A DNA stretch of 64,000 nucleotides from assembly GCF_036588685.1 (NCBI RefSeq), contig NC_086380.1:51078614-51142613 (forward strand), written 5' to 3'. The stretch is from Mytilus trossulus. Lineage: Eukaryota > Mollusca > Bivalvia > Mytilida > Mytilidae. Of the stretch, positions 12,265 through 24,742 are shown piece after piece. Position numbers and translations under genes: made by a program. The notes beneath the pieces were generated by a model. The model saw only the letters and a program-made list of their open reading frames with translations. It was not told where the DNA came from and ran no database searches. Positions within the stretch are counted from its first letter, which is position 1; each line of letters starts with the position of its first letter.

Positions 12265-13129
12265 TATATTTAGGAGTATTACTCGCTCAATTTATCAACT
12301 ATGTCCAGTTGATACCATTTCTCAGGATTTAAAAAAAAACATTTTACATAGAAGATAGCAAATTCCAATTAAAACCCATAATCATATATATACAAATATA
12401 TTTACATGTGTTTAATGAAAAACCAATGAAAATTTGTAAATAGTCCTTTAGATAGGATGAGCAAACTAATTTCCAAAATATGCTGTCTAGTGAAAGAAAA
12501 AGAGAAATATATAATTCAGAAGATTTGATATGAGTGCAAGTGAGACAAATCTCCATCCAAGTCACAATGTGCAAAATATAATTACTATAAGGTCAAAATA
12601 CGGCCTTCAACACGTAGGTCTGGCTCACACCGAACAGCAAGCTATAAATTTTCCCAAACAGACGAAAAAACCTGTAGAGTGTTTTAAATTCGAAAATATA
12701 TAAATGTAATGCGATAGGTCACTTCTAGTTAAATTCACTTGACGAATAATTTAAAATAGACTTTTTGTATGTAGACAACCTTGTGTGTTCTTGTCCGGAC
12801 ATCACAAGTTTTGGGTTCATAAAAAAGTCAAAGTATAATTTTTCGACCTCCTTGATACCAAGGAGTTAACAATCAAATGTATAGGTTAAAGTTGAACAGT
12901 AAGCGTAATGTTTCATACAACATTTACATACTCATTTGACAAACATACAGGCTACAGTGATACAAAATCGAATAACAACAAACCATTATTAAAACAAATT
13001 ATCAACAACTACAACGTAAAGCTATAACATACAATTAGACTTACATCAGCTAGAAATTGTATATGATAACAAAACTATAACTATGTAAACACCGCAATAA
13101 ATTTAAAACATTTTACGGATGCCATCACA

Positions 13130-13445
13130 AGTTGATAAATATGTTTTACAGATGACAACATACATGTTCCAATTGTCGTACCCATAATTCCCGGAATGTG
13201 ACCTACCGAATTAGACTTATCACTGGTTTGAAATGTAATGAGCAACAAGATGAATACCATATGTGGAGCAAAGTCGATTACACTTCCAGAGTACAAGATA
13301 TCACTCCCTGTCTTTGGTTGGATTCGTGTTGCTCAGTCTTTAGTTTTCTATGATTTGTTTTGCATACTGTAGCTTGTCTTTTGGTCGTTTTGGGTTTTTG
13401 TCATTGTCAGTTTATTCTATACATATAAGATTGATTGTCCCTTTA
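13130..13445 (+). mobile_element. Penelope-like 3' tail fragment, diverged
   Basis: Plus-strand, older copy of the same tail: 'GTGACCTACCGAATTAGAC', 'AATGAGCAACAAGATGA', 'CATATGTGGAGCA', 'GATATCACTCCC' and 'GGATTCGTGTTGCTCAGTC' correspond to the reverse complement of landmarks at 8850-9400. Confidence 0.6.
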
Positions 13446-14224
13446 TTTTATTTTGTTTCTCGTCTACTAATAAGTATCAAATCTGGTTGAGACTAGCGCA
13501 TTAGACATTAAAAAAAAATGTTAAGTTAAGGACCATTTTTGCTTGTAGTTGCCTTTTAATTTATTTACATTTTGGTCTTTCGTCGGCTACTTAAAGATCC
13601 TAAATTCGTGTACATTGTACATCTTATACTTAAACCGTACTTTGCTGTAAATGTACGTTGTTTTACAATCATTTATCTGTATTTAACATATCAGTAAAAC
13701 AATAACTATCAATGATACGAATATTTCTTAGAATGTATTGATGTTCAATGGCATATTCCATCCTTTGCATTTTGACGTTTCTAAAATCAGAGTTTAGTCG
13801 TTACTCCTTTACGTTTGACTCGTCAATTACTCATCATGTCATTTATCTTTGTCATGCAAGTAAAAAGATTGATCGATTAGTTGCCATCGTGCATTGGCTA
13901 ATTGATGTAAACACACATTATTTTGAAGGGCTGACTACAGTAAATCACGAACATAAGTAAAATATTAAACATTGTTATTTGTGCATTTTTTTTAATATAC
14001 TTCAATTTGAAGAATACCCTGAACATTTGAGAAAACAAAATTAAATTATGTTTACTCAGTTTTCCATTTGTCGTATTCGTGCTAGTTGGATTTATAATTC
14101 ATTGATTGTTGTTTGCGTTATGTCCATGAGCAAATATTTCCTGCATATTCAGGTGGAAAACAAACAATCAATAAATAAAATGGAAAGGTATTGCTGCAGG
14201 GATATTGGGATAAAGGTCGGGAAA

Positions 14225-14593
14225 TTAGGACTGCCACATGATGGTATGCTTGACACTCATACCACATCTGCCTTTATTTATTGATAGGGGCAGAAAATTT
14301 ACTACTAAAGTTGCATTGCTACGTGCCATTTCTGGACCCTGAAAGAGATGACACAATCGCTGTTTAACATGCCGAGAACGTAGCTCTTTCTCAACACGAA
14401 TCATCGGATTTATCGTTTCCATTATGATAGGACATGGCTGTGAATTTGTACAATCAAAATAGCGAAACATATTCCCCACTCTGGCAAGGTTTTTTTTTTT
14501 TGCCGTTCGAAAGAAGACCAAATGAGACCATAACTCTAAAAACAAGTCTCCTTTTGGATCCCTGTTGAATGTGTGTACACAAAAAAAACCCAT
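14225..14593 (-). other. Unidentified 122-codon open frame, doubtful
   Basis: Same strand as the ankyrin gene, between exons 13 and 14. The predicted product is basic, with R-V-E-K-E-L-R-S-R-H and F-Q-G-P-E-M-A-R-S-N segments, but matches no family I know. An eight-T run interrupts one part as A-K-K-K-N. No ankyrin character, and no good splice sites in phase 0. It may be chance or a decayed repeat. Confidence 0.18.
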
Positions 14594-15204
14594 GTAAACA
14601 AATAAAAAAAGATCGGGTGTTTTCCGCTGTCCTAGATTTGTAAAATTGCAGAAAATAATAGATAGATCTTTAATTAGATATGCAAAAGTAATTCTTTTGT
14701 AAGACTTTCATCTAAATGAAGAAAAGTATGTGTTTTAATACGACTGTGTATAAAAATATAACACAATTGCTTCATAATTCATTTTTGTCCTAATTTGCCA
14801 TAAGGGGATATCAATCAGATAATCTAATCTTTATAAAGGAATGTTTTCTAATTTACCCATTTTGTATCTGTAGTATTAAAACGAGTCTTGTGACTTCTTT
14901 TATTATTTTCATTTCTCAAAGCATATCATAAGACCTATCTTCTCATATCGTATCTTAAAACTTGTTTACCTCCCTCACAAAACTGGTCTTATTATGTATA
15001 ATATATACAATATTTGACAATTATGCACAAACCGTAGGATGAGAAAATTACTCGTGACCCATACCTTTGTAGTTCATGTTTCAAAAAGCATGATGTAAAC
15101 TACATTTTTATTTGGAAATTACTTTGGATTTTTTCTTAGGCTTTCTTTAATTAAGATAACAATTAAAAAAGGTTTAAAAACCTAGGAATTATGATATCTC
15201 ATAC

Positions 15205-15306
15205 CTGATTTTTTTCAGTCGGATCTATACATGTTCTCTCTAATAACAATTTGACTATTTCGAAATCTCCTCCAAGAACAGCAGAATGTAAAACAGTGTC
15301 ATTGCC
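15205..15306 (-). CDS. Ankyrin gene exon 13 (one full repeat)
   Basis: This 34-codon exon starts G-N-D-T-V-L-H-S-A-V-L-G-G-D and continues F-E-I-V-K-L-L-L-E-R-T-C-I-D-P-T-E-K-N-Q. It has a complete ankyrin core. The acceptor ends AAG, which is less common than CAG or TAG but acceptable, behind a T-rich tract; the donor is GTATGA. Sister of exon 12, about 2 kb upstream in the transcript. The following intron to exon 14 is about 8.2 kb and holds the Tc1-like transposon and two Penelope-like 3' tails. Confidence 0.87.
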
Positions 15307-17207
15307 CTTAAAAAGAAAGGTTTCATTGTTCACAGCACTCATGTAAAGTTTTGAAACGCTGCTGTAAATTAAAAAAAAAAAAGCTTATTTAGACGTTTTG
15401 CATTCATATTCAATGAAGGTAGACACGAGTGTAGATATGATATTATGATCAACAAATATATACTTTTTCCATCTTCTGCATCACACCAACAACATACAAT
15501 TCTTAATAATATCCTTGTGTATTTGATTCAAATTTTATGTTCACGAAAGAAACGTTTTGAACTTATTTCATTTTACTTTCAATTATCATATGGTGTTTAT
15601 TTTCCACAGTATTACAATATAAATATGAAAAAAAATAGATATTCCTTATACTAATGGCATATTTAAATTTTCAACCAGTAACTAGATACGCATAATGTTT
15701 CACGTGATTCATGATCATGCATTTAGACAGTTTTAAAGCATATAACATAATGAATTTTGTGATTTTCTTTCCGATACAAGAACTTTATTCTGTTTATTAC
15801 CATGCATATACATATCTTAAAGTTGGTTCTGTGACTCGTAGTATGTAGGTGTTATAATGCTTTTGTTTATACATTGAAATGAAGAGGACATGTACATACA
15901 AATTGGCGACCTATATATAGATATGCATATCCAAAGTATTTGTGAGAAGGTTACAATGTGTACTACCCAAAATAATTGTTTTGAATCATAACGTATAGAA
16001 GTGGGCGCAATAATTTACAAGGTCATAAAATATTCCAATAATTAATGCATTAAATTCAATGTTATTTTCAGATTAACACAATTCATTTGATAGGGCGCAG
16101 TGGCAATGGATATATTGTTATTGAATAAAATAGTTGTTAAAATTGTTTCTTAAAATTTAGATTAGGAGAGACATTAATGACATGGGTAAAAATGTTGTTC
16201 CAAACGTATCTTAAATATACCAGAGACAAATATGTTTGTTTGTTTTGGAATATGGCTTACGTCTTAACCAATAAACAAACAAATTTTTAACAAGGCAGTT
16301 CTTGTTACATGCAGAATATTGATGGTGTATTCATCCTGAATTCAACATTTGTTTAAATGAGTATAAAGTTCATGATGTGAGAAAAGCAGCAATTTGACGA
16401 TTAAACACATAACAGGAATCTAAATACTGACATTATTTGTGGTAATATATTTCAAAATATGACCTCTTCCTATAATAACCCTTTTGCAAATGAGGCAAAT
16501 CTAGGCTTTTCAAACAAACACAAGAAACCAAGTCCTTACAGCTCCAAATAAATAATGGTAAAATTAATAAATCATTACTAAATAAAGTTAATTGTCAGAA
16601 AAATTGGGCATATTATTTATCAGTGTTGGTATCTACAAAAGAGAAGTTCGACTTGAAATGGATTATATTCTAATGAATTCATACGTTAATCTGTTGAAAA
16701 CCTTGTCGAGGGTGAAAGAGAAGAATTCAGTATCAATCATAAAATCAAAATACGTTAATATGAGCATAACGGTCTCGTGACCTCATTTTATAGTTTCATT
16801 TTTCGAAAGACTACACTGTATTTTACGAGCTATCTTTTCATATTTTATGTTTTTAAATTTTTGTTTTGTTGAATTGTATGTTTATCTTACAAAACAGTTT
16901 TTTCTTAAGTATAATGTATACAAAATCTGTGAAAATATTGCAAAAACTGTAACTTTAAAAATGGTCTCGTGGCCCATTCTTTTGTTTTAATTAAGTTAAG
17001 AGATGACATCTGAAAGATCATGAAGAAACAAACAAGATAATTCGACAATCAAATGAAATACCAATGTAGTATTAAGTATATTGAGAAGTGTGGTACACAA
17101 ATTATATGTATTAAAATGGTATGTTTATTTGGACATCATCAAGTTTTGTGTATTCATAAACGTTTAATCAGAATGATAATTCAATCCAGGCAAATAATAC
17201 CTCATAC
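15307..17207. other. Intron between exons 13 and 12, nothing recognised
   Basis: AT-rich. A small imperfect inverted repeat of TTTGTTTG/CAAACAAA occurs at about 16231-16284. Confidence 0.45.
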
Positions 17208-17309
17208 CTGATTTTTTTCAGTAGGATCTTGAATTGTTCTTTCTAATAACAATTTGACTAATTCGATATTTCCTCCAAGAACAGCAGCGTGTAAAAGAAT
17301 GTCATCGTT
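17208..17309 (-). CDS. Ankyrin gene exon 12 (one full repeat)
   Basis: This 34-codon exon starts N-D-D-I-L-L-H-A-A-V-L-G-G-N and continues I-E-L-V-K-L-L-L-E-R-T-I-Q-D-P-T-E-K-N-Q. Both helices and the double-glycine turn are good. The T of T-x-L-H is isoleucine. It is closest to exon 13, with which it shares A-V-L-G-G and P-T-E-K-N-Q. The acceptor ends CAG after a weak pyrimidine tract and the donor is GTATGA. A 267 bp MITE lies in the intron 316 bp upstream of its acceptor. Confidence 0.88.
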
Positions 17310-17624
17310 CTGAAAACAAAGGTTTGATTCCTCACAGTACATAAAGATTTACAATGCCGCTGAGAATTCAACATCACATCACATTCCCCAGGCAAAAATG
17401 TGTATATGTTGTGTACAAGATGTAAGTTTGTACAAATTATAATTTCTACAGGGTTTTTGTACAAGTTAAAAAAATTTTACACCTACCTTCTTGCAATAGG
17501 TGATACAAGTTTGTCTTTTAAAATGTTTCAGTAAAATGTCTAAAATTCAAATCTATATACTTCAACCTAACATTTAGCGCCATTCTCATTGTCCTAAAAC
17601 TGGAAATGAGGATACCTGAATGGT

Positions 17625-17891
17625 TTAAGGTGGTACCCAACACTTTCACTAAAATTAATTTGGCTCGTTTAATTTTCATAAAACTTTGTCAAAGTAAATA
17701 AAAATAAAAAAAAAAATAAAAAAAATTGTACCAAGCGTTTTGTCAGAAAAATTACACCGGTGATATAGAAGTTTGACAAACACTTATTTTGATCATTGAT
17801 AAGCTTAATATTCTCTTAAAAAGGCAACGTAATTAAAACGTTCAGCTGATTTTACAGAGTTATCTCCCTGTAGTGTTAGGTACCACCTTAA
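17625..17891. mobile_element. 267 bp MITE with TTAAGGTGGTACC ends
   Basis: The ends are inverted repeats of about 20 bp with two mismatches (TTAAGGTGGTACC perfectly shared, then AACACT). The interior carries 'GAGTTATCTCCCTGTAGTG', typical of a small non-autonomous element family that I recognise from mollusc genomes. No coding capacity. TTAA at both tips may be the target. Confidence 0.82.
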
Positions 17892-20605
17892 ATTATAGTT
17901 TTATTTTCCTCCATATACCAAAATCATATCCATAAAAAGTATTTTTATGTTCTAATAATGTTTTTATATCAATGCTCAGTAGAAGACTATATCATATAGT
18001 TGTGTAAATATGACAGACATATGAGAAACAAAATAATGTTTGCTTGCATCATCCACGTGTGTAAAGCGGTTAGTAATACTCTGAGAACTTGAACAAATAT
18101 AATTTGTACAATATTACAACTTGTACACAGCATATACATTTTACTTGGAAAATATCACAACGGGATGAATATTTAGTTTGAAATATATGATTCAGATACA
18201 AAATGAAATGAGAGTAAACATGAATATCTTGTCATAATTCCGGTTCAAAGCCTTAGCATCTTACTAATTTTTTATATATATTTACCAGCACAATTTCATA
18301 AGTCCGAATTAGCCATCTACAATGTACAATACGGTGTCTGTTTGTCGTCGGACTGCCACTTCTAGATATTTAAGCCATATTTGAGGGTTTCAAAGTCGTA
18401 TCATGGATGTCCACACGTGATCTCATTGTATTGAAATATTAAATTCGGCTTTAAGAAAACGTTCGATTTCCAAAAGTTAATGTTTAAATAGTTTATATAT
18501 ATTTACTTTTCTGCTGATTAATGAATAAGAAGATTCTGCCGTGTTTCAATACTTTAATTCTATACACATTCATTATACTTTCGGAGTATTGTGCTATTAA
18601 TTTTAACAGCTTACATCTGAATATCAAATATCGCTACTCCCAATTCGGTTCATTAATTAACTGTATTTTTGCAAGCAGAATGGATACGTGAAATTAAAAA
18701 CAAAATGTTAAGTTTATTTCACACTTTTAGTCTTTTCTAAATAAGATTGTAAATTTTTTATCGATTTAAATATAGATATAAAATTACTACAATTCGTTTT
18801 TCATTTTCGTTTACATTCCCTGTATCAAATAAGAGTGTCATGAGACAGGTATAGTTGTTTTTCCTTGATAGGCTTGTCAATGTAACAAAAATAGCAAACA
18901 GCAAACAGCAAGGTAGAAGACACCAAAGGAACAACCATAAATTCTAAGATAAATCGTGTGTACAAAGGCAACAATTTTAAATCAACGAAAGATTACACAA
19001 CACGTCATAGAAATTTAAGACTGAGCAGCTTGAGTGCCTTCTAAACCTTTGAAACTAATTATAAGTGTATAAGTAAGGTGGGTACAATAGTTGGTGTGTG
19101 AACATTAAGTTGGATGGTTATATGAGCTGATTAAGCAATGGTTGCAAATCTTAACAAGTAATACATTTCATATATTTCATACCTTATATACTCTTGTAAG
19201 ATCTATAGTTGTTCTTGCTAATAACACTTTGATTATTGTTAATCTGTTGTGCAAATTTGAATCATAGTTATCCTACAAAAAAATGTTAAGATGTTCAAAG
19301 AAAAGGAACAAAAAATGAGTGAACATTAAAGTATGTTGAGCAGGTGTATATATATTCTTATAACACTAATGGGAAGACATATATTTGATTGAACAACTGT
19401 TTACAATCCTGATTACTTTTAAAATGATATACATTATTTATCTTTGGAAATATAACTGTTATATATAATAAAAATTCGCTAGATGTCCACAATGATAGCT
19501 ACGTGTAAGGAAATGTTACCGGACTGAATAAAGAGTTTTACAAGTATAAAAATTAAAAACTTTCAAGCAATAATTTGATTACGAAAAAAAAAATAATCTT
19601 GACTGCAATACACGTAGCGAACTTGTTAATTCGGGGATATTTTATCTTTTTGTAAATTCCAATCATCTGAAATAATGAATTGGCATTAAGTAAGAATCTT
19701 GTGTGTTTAAACATGTTTAAATAATCCAAATTGTTGTCATTTTTCTTTTTGTTGTGACGCGTTTTTTTGTTTACTTATGTGTTTATATTTCCTTAGTAAC
19801 CCTGTATTTCATATGTGATCGTGAATCAAGTAAATAGTATTACATTTCTGATTCATATATACAATCAAAATGTTGACTTGAGAAATAATTTTCATCAAAT
19901 TTAAATATACAAAAGTAGGACAGGAGATAATAAAACCAGCAACATTAGATTCAGTCGTTCACACTTAATGAACGGTTTTTCAATATGAATTCGATCTAAA
20001 AGTGCCATACAAGTTTGTATGAACCTCTAAATACGTTGTTTAGATGCAACTAATAAAAGAAAGCACTCTGGTTTTATCAAACAATGTTCTATAACAGTCA
20101 TCGTAATGATTCTTGATTATTTTATCAACGACATATCTGTTACGTCTGACGACTTGTTTTTCACCAAAAATCATATTGGACGAAACAGTCAATCCATTAT
20201 TAATATGAAGCTAACTTCATACAGACACTTCTTAGGAGAAAGTGAAAAGCTACTACTTTCGTAAAACTTCATATTCCATTGGGTTTCCTATTATGATTGC
20301 CTTGATAGAAGAATGCTCTAAAAAGTAAGTTTTCGAACAAAAGTTTCCATATAGTCAAGTTGAAATAATTCTTTCAAAAGCTATACGGACCGCAAAGCGA
20401 GTTGGTTGATTGTTATTAAATAATGACAAGTTATTATGGAACAGGTGCTTATATACTAGGGTCAAGGTCACTGGCTATCTATGGTATGTTGGTATATGGT
20501 TTGCTTCTTTATACGGAGATATTACAAGCTAGCTTCGCCCCTCATAGAGAAGTTAAACTAATTAATTACTTGAGACCGAAGTCGAAATATGAATACGAGC
20601 CCTAC
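17892..20605. other. Introns around exon 11, nothing further recognised
   Basis: AT-rich sequence flanking exon 11; no additional ankyrin exon, repeat pair or element end found. Confidence 0.45.
19183..19272 (-). CDS. Ankyrin gene exon 11 (shortened, divergent repeat)
   Basis: This 30-codon exon reads D-N-Y-D-S-N-L-H-N-R-L-T-I-I-K-V and then L-L-A-R-T-T-I-D-L-T-R-V-Y-K. Four codons are missing between L-H and the second helix, so the A-A-x-x-G-H turn is gone, while L-H, I-I-K-V-L-L and the A-R-T-T-I-D linker remain. The partner in the other block is exon 3, which is full length. The acceptor ends TAG and the donor is GTATGA. The deletion preserves the frame, so the exon may still be used, but the repeat would probably not fold as a standard ankyrin unit. 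Confidence 0.65.
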
Positions 20606-20689
20606 CTCGCCATCGTATATTGGTTCATATTTTGGAAACATCTCGTATCGATCTGTAACAATTGTATGTAAAGGAGTGTCGCCATTGAT
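20606..20689 (-). CDS. Ankyrin gene exon 10 (short, cap-like repeat)
   Basis: This 28-codon exon reads I-N-G-D-T-P-L-H-T-I-V-T-D-R-Y and ends K-Y-E-P-I-Y-D-G-E. As in exon 1, helix 1 with T-P-L-H is good and the second helix is replaced by a charged segment with Y-E-P-I. That shared, atypical ending implies descent from the same ancestral exon. The donor is GTAGGG and the acceptor ends CAG; the frame is kept. A cap-like exon in the middle of the series can mean that a block starting with this exon was duplicated inside the gene, or that a second ankyrin gene starts nearby. A plus-strand reading frame overlapping it is judged spurious. Confidence 0.72.
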
Positions 20690-21373
20690 CTGTAATTAAA
20701 TGTTTACTATGTTTAAAGCATGATTAGAAGATTCAACTTTTTTTGCAATAAGCATGATCAGTAGGGTAAATAACACAGCAATTCAATTATAATTTGAAAT
20801 GAATAACACTTTTTTCATAAATATCGTTTTTTTTGTGAATAAATAATGTTAAATACGTAATAAGTTTCAACGTCAAAATCAAAGATTGTACTGATATACA
20901 ATATTACATGTGGATTACATCAGAAACAAAGAAAAACAAGTATTAACTAAAATAGTATTATATTTACATTTATATTCACAAATGTTAAAAAGTCTGTGTG
21001 GTTTTTTTTTATATTTTTTTTTATTGAAGTATAAATATTTAACATATTTCTTAAAATATTCAGATCAAATATATGAATAGAAATTGGAATTCAGATATTT
21101 AATGTTTACATGATATTTTCTAAAAAATGTTAAGAAATATAGGGTTGTTTATTGAATTTCAAACATAATTAAAGTAGGATGGCCAAACCTGACATCACTG
21201 ATAACGAATGATACATATTTATGACTCTTAAGACATAGGGTGGGAAAACTTGTTACTGTAAGACACTGTTACCTGTCACTTAAAACTGGTGAAACTGTGT
21301 TTATTCATATAAAGCTGCTTACAAATAGGCAGAATTAATTAGAACTGATGATACAAACCGATTTATAAAGAAA

Positions 21374-21832
21374 ATGATCAAGATTGCTATCCTGCATCGA
21401 CATATGCCCGCACTGTATACATGGAGCATCAAATGTTGTGTCCTATTGTGTCATTGTGGACCGATAATCTGTCAATCTTATCTAGCTTATCATTCTTTCG
21501 TTTTGCAGTTTATGAATATCCACCAAAATTGTCCCCAAAATGCAAAATTGGTAAAAGAGTTGACTGACAGTTTGGACAATGCTCACTTATCTGTAGATCT
21601 TATCTTACTGAGAAGTTTTGCTATTCAAATTTTGATCTATCTATCATGTATTCAAGATAAAAGACAACAATGCCAATTATTGGGATATATCGTTTTTTTT
21701 AAGAACAATTACTATCATAAACAGTCGACCAACGATTTCTTGTTAAAAACCATTATGAAAGGGCAATCATTCTCGTCTGACAATCTCAGTCATGTTGATA
21801 GATCTGGCATGTTGAACATGTTTGCATTATAA
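21374..21832 (+). other. Unidentified 152-codon open frame, doubtful
   Basis: This is the longest uninterrupted frame in the window and starts with ATG. I do not recognise the protein. It is rich in Leu, Ile, Cys and His, has no repeated motif, no clear signal peptide, and no splice-like edges. It lies antisense in the ankyrin intron between exons 9 and 10. Just downstream (21905-22120) are two related 'GGATAACTCCTATAAGAA' / 'GGCAATAATTCCTATAAGAA' repeats, so it may be part of an uncatalogued repeat. A host gene is not excluded. Confidence 0.2.
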
Positions 21833-22169
21833 AGTTCATACTCTCTATTATAGTTTTCAATGTAAAAGTCGAAAAGGAAAGAAGATTAGTAAAACTAGTT
21901 TTTTAAGGGGATAACTCCTATAAGAATACATCTGACGATTTTAGACCAGTTGACTTATATGTAGACTTTGTCATGTTTAAACTTTTTCCATATACATGTA
22001 AGGGCTTACCTTTCTATTATATAGTGTTCACGAAAAATATAAACATGAAGACTTTTGTTTTATAACATTCGTCCTCTAAGGGCAATAATTCCTATAAGAA
22101 GTCAGCTGACGGTCTCAAAGAATATACAGTACACTACCAATAATTAACCTACTTTTTTTTGGTTCATTT

Positions 22170-22990
22170 CTACAATCATGCTATTGTTATGTAATGGCCA
22201 TTACTATAAAATAATGTCAAGTAATGGGCATTAACATTTAAAGTATGGCTGGTAATGGGCATTACTATATAAAGCATGTAACGTAATGGACCGTTATAAA
22301 GGTATTGTTCTAAATAATGGCCATTTAAATATAAACAGGCTATACATGTAGATTGGTTAAGACATTGAATTGATTTAAATTATTTGCCATTTGTTGATAT
22401 TGTTGATATCATGAATGGCCATTTCTTTTTCTCTACAGAAAAAAGTGCCAATTAGTATCTTAATGCCCTTTAATTTATTTAAAAGAAAATTATTTCATTC
22501 AAATTAATGAAAAAGTCATTGTAATTTCATTATTGCTTATCATAAATTTTTATTTAAATGACATCTTTTACAAGACCCTTATTTATTTTCCGACACAATA
22601 TTATTGGTAATTTTAATGGATTCATGAGATTAAATAGTTTGTTTATGGTTTATAAATTCAAATTTAATGGAATTTAAATAGTTTGTTCTTAATGACCTGT
22701 AGAAAAATAATGTAAAACGAGGAAAAAATCAAAGACAATAACTTTTAAGCAATAAATGTTAAATAAATACTTCAAAAATCCGCCCTTTTCAAGCTCATTG
22801 TGATTAAACCGACAGCACGTATATCTTATTATTATATTTGTTTTGTTGCGTTTTTCCTTTTTTCCTTTGAATATTTCAGTAAATTTGAAAGGTGTGTACA
22901 ATTGTTTTTAAAACAACATTATATATACATTGCTAATGATGGTTGTATTTGCCTAAAAACAAAGGTTAACTATATTAATAAGAACTACAT
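22170..22990. repeat. Exon 9 module, intron part (partner of 29560-32586)
   Basis: Begins with a run of TAATGG(G/C)CATTA-type repeats and continues through 'GATTAAACCGACAG', 'TTTGAATATTTCAGTAAATT' and 'GGTGTGTACAATTG' to the exon 9 donor. Every landmark recurs in order before exon 8. Confidence 0.9.
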
Positions 22991-22997
22991 TCCATAC

Positions 22998-23099
22998 CTC
23001 ATTTACTTTGTTTGGATCTATATCTGTTCTATCTAATAACATCTGGACTATTTCTAAATGTCCAAATTTAACAGCTGAGTGAAAGGTATTGTTCCCGGA
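22998..23099 (-). CDS. Ankyrin gene exon 9 (one full repeat)
   Basis: This 34-codon exon starts S-G-N-N-T-F-H-S-A-V-K-F-G-H and continues L-E-I-V-Q-M-L-L-D-R-T-D-I-D-P-N-K-V-N-E. The helix-turn-helix core is intact; leucine of T-x-L-H is phenylalanine. The acceptor ends TAG and the donor is GTATGG. Roughly 0.8 kb on its donor side (22170-22990) is repeated near exon 8, making this the cleaner of the two module copies. On its acceptor side a plus-strand Penelope-like element begins within about 150-180 bp (near 23245-23280). Confidence 0.9.
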
Positions 23100-23244
23100 C
23101 TAAAAAGAGAAATATTCTGATTTTCATAGTAAATATGCAAAAAAATAAAAAAAATAGACGACTTTAAAGAAACAAAACGATGGCGTTATTTTATAATAAT
23201 CACAAAACCTCTGAAACTGTAAGCTGGTACTAGGTTAACAACGT

Positions 23245-24742
23245 GTGTATGTAAACCATGCTCTATTCGTTATGTTTTCAGAAAACGAAATCTGTAACAA
23301 ACATAAACTTTTAGCCACCGCTTTACAAGCAGAGCCAAATACAATGAAAGTCTCAACTATGTATTGGCTTCCGAAGCTACACAAAACCCCTTACAAACAT
23401 AGATTTATTTCGTCTTCAAGCCATTGTTCAACTACTTAATTGTCTATTCTTCTTACCAGCACATTTGGTACAATTAAAAACCTTATAATAAGTTGTTCAA
23501 ATAAGGCCTTCGAAAATAGTGGAATAAATTACTTTTGGAGTGTCAAGAACTCGTTGGAAGTACTTGATAAATTGCATGCTTATATTGGAGATTTTGAATC
23601 TGTTCAAAGTTTTGATTTTTCTACCCTGTATACCACATTGCCTCATATTCTCATTAAGAAAAAATTACACATCTAATTAAATGGGCATTCAAAAAATCAG
23701 AATGTGAATATATATTTTCAAACTCTTTTAGGTCATTTTTTAGTAGCAATAAACAAAAAAACTATGTTAATTGGATATGCTTTGATACTATATATGCCCT
23801 TGAATTTTTACTAGATAACATTTTTGTTCGCTTTGGGGATTCCGTATATCGTCAGATTATCGGAATTCCAATGTGGACTTACTGTGCACCACTTATTGCG
23901 GACCTCTTTTTGTATTGTTATGAGTTACAATTTATGACAAAAATAAGGAAAGACCCATCAAAACAACATCTGATAAACAAATTTAATAATACTTTTAGAT
24001 ATTTGGATGATATTTTGGCTCTCAATAATGACGACTTCAGTATGTATATAAATGAAATTTATCCTGCTGAACTTACTTTAAATAAAGCTAATACTAACAA
24101 TGACCACTGCCCTTTCCTCGATTTTGATATCTATATCACCAACGGAAAGCTGAATACTAAAATTTATGATAAAAGGGATGATTTTTCATTTCCTATCGTT
24201 AAATATCCGTTTTTAGATGGTGACGTTCCCTTGTCACCATCTTACGGTGTTTATATATCTCAACTTGTACGATTCGCTCGTGTATGTAACAATGTTTTTG
24301 ATTTTAGCGAGAGCAATTAATGTATTATTGAAAAATTATAACACCAGGGTTTTCGATATCACAAACTAGTCAAAACATTTACTAATTTTTATCATCGGTA
24401 TAAAGACATAATTCGAAAATATAGCTCAACATGGAGACTTTTTATACGTTCAGGTATTTCACATCCACTTTTTATGGGAATATTCTTTATAAAGCACAAA
24501 AGTGTCAGTGTTCACCTCAGAAACTTACAAAACCTTTGAATAGACTTATTAAGAAGGGGTATAATACAGATACTGTTGTCAAGTCATTAAAGATTGCATA
24601 TTTTGGCGTTAATATTGAGTCACTGATAAAGGTCTTTGCGTTGGAACTAAACCCATTTATTCTAAAAGCAGTTGTTGGCATGACACGGGTTATGTTCTTG
24701 ATGATATATGTTCTATATGATGATATGATACTAAACCCCTAA
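23245..24742 (+). pseudogene. Penelope-like reverse transcriptase, decayed
   Basis: Fragments in shifting frames carry reverse transcriptase landmarks in the expected order: Y-W-L-P-K-L-H-K-T-P near 23357, S-F-D-F-S-T-L-Y-T (motif A, first catalytic Asp) near 23610, G-I-P-M-x-T-x-C-A-P-L-I-A-D-L-F (motif B) near 23860 and F-R-Y-L-D-D-I-L (motif C, catalytic Asp pair) near 23997. The normal Gly after G-I-P-M is Trp. At least three frame breaks or stops (about 23437, 23676 and 24320) mean it cannot make a full enzyme. The motif style and the 3' tail fit Penelope-like elements common in bivalves; family assignment is from memory. It lies in the ankyrin intron, opposite to the gene, and probably ended up there as a 5'-truncated insertion. 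Confidence 0.78.

Larger units (their letters stand above)
12267..15204. other. Intron between exons 14 and 13, mostly unique
   Basis: Apart from the tail fragment at 13130-13445 and the doubtful frame at 14225-14593, only AT-rich sequence with chance frames is seen. Confidence 0.45.

Noticed and set aside
20423..20671. 82-codon plus-strand frame over ankyrin exon 10
   Set aside because: It is the antisense shadow of the exon region; the minus-strand reading has T-P-L-H and correct splice sites, the plus reading has no motif.
22183..22330. TAATGG-CATTA repeats resembling a short-spacer CRISPR array
   Set aside because: Spacing is irregular, repeats are only 10-20 bp and degenerate, there are no cas genes, and the genome is animal. 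It is an intron repeat.
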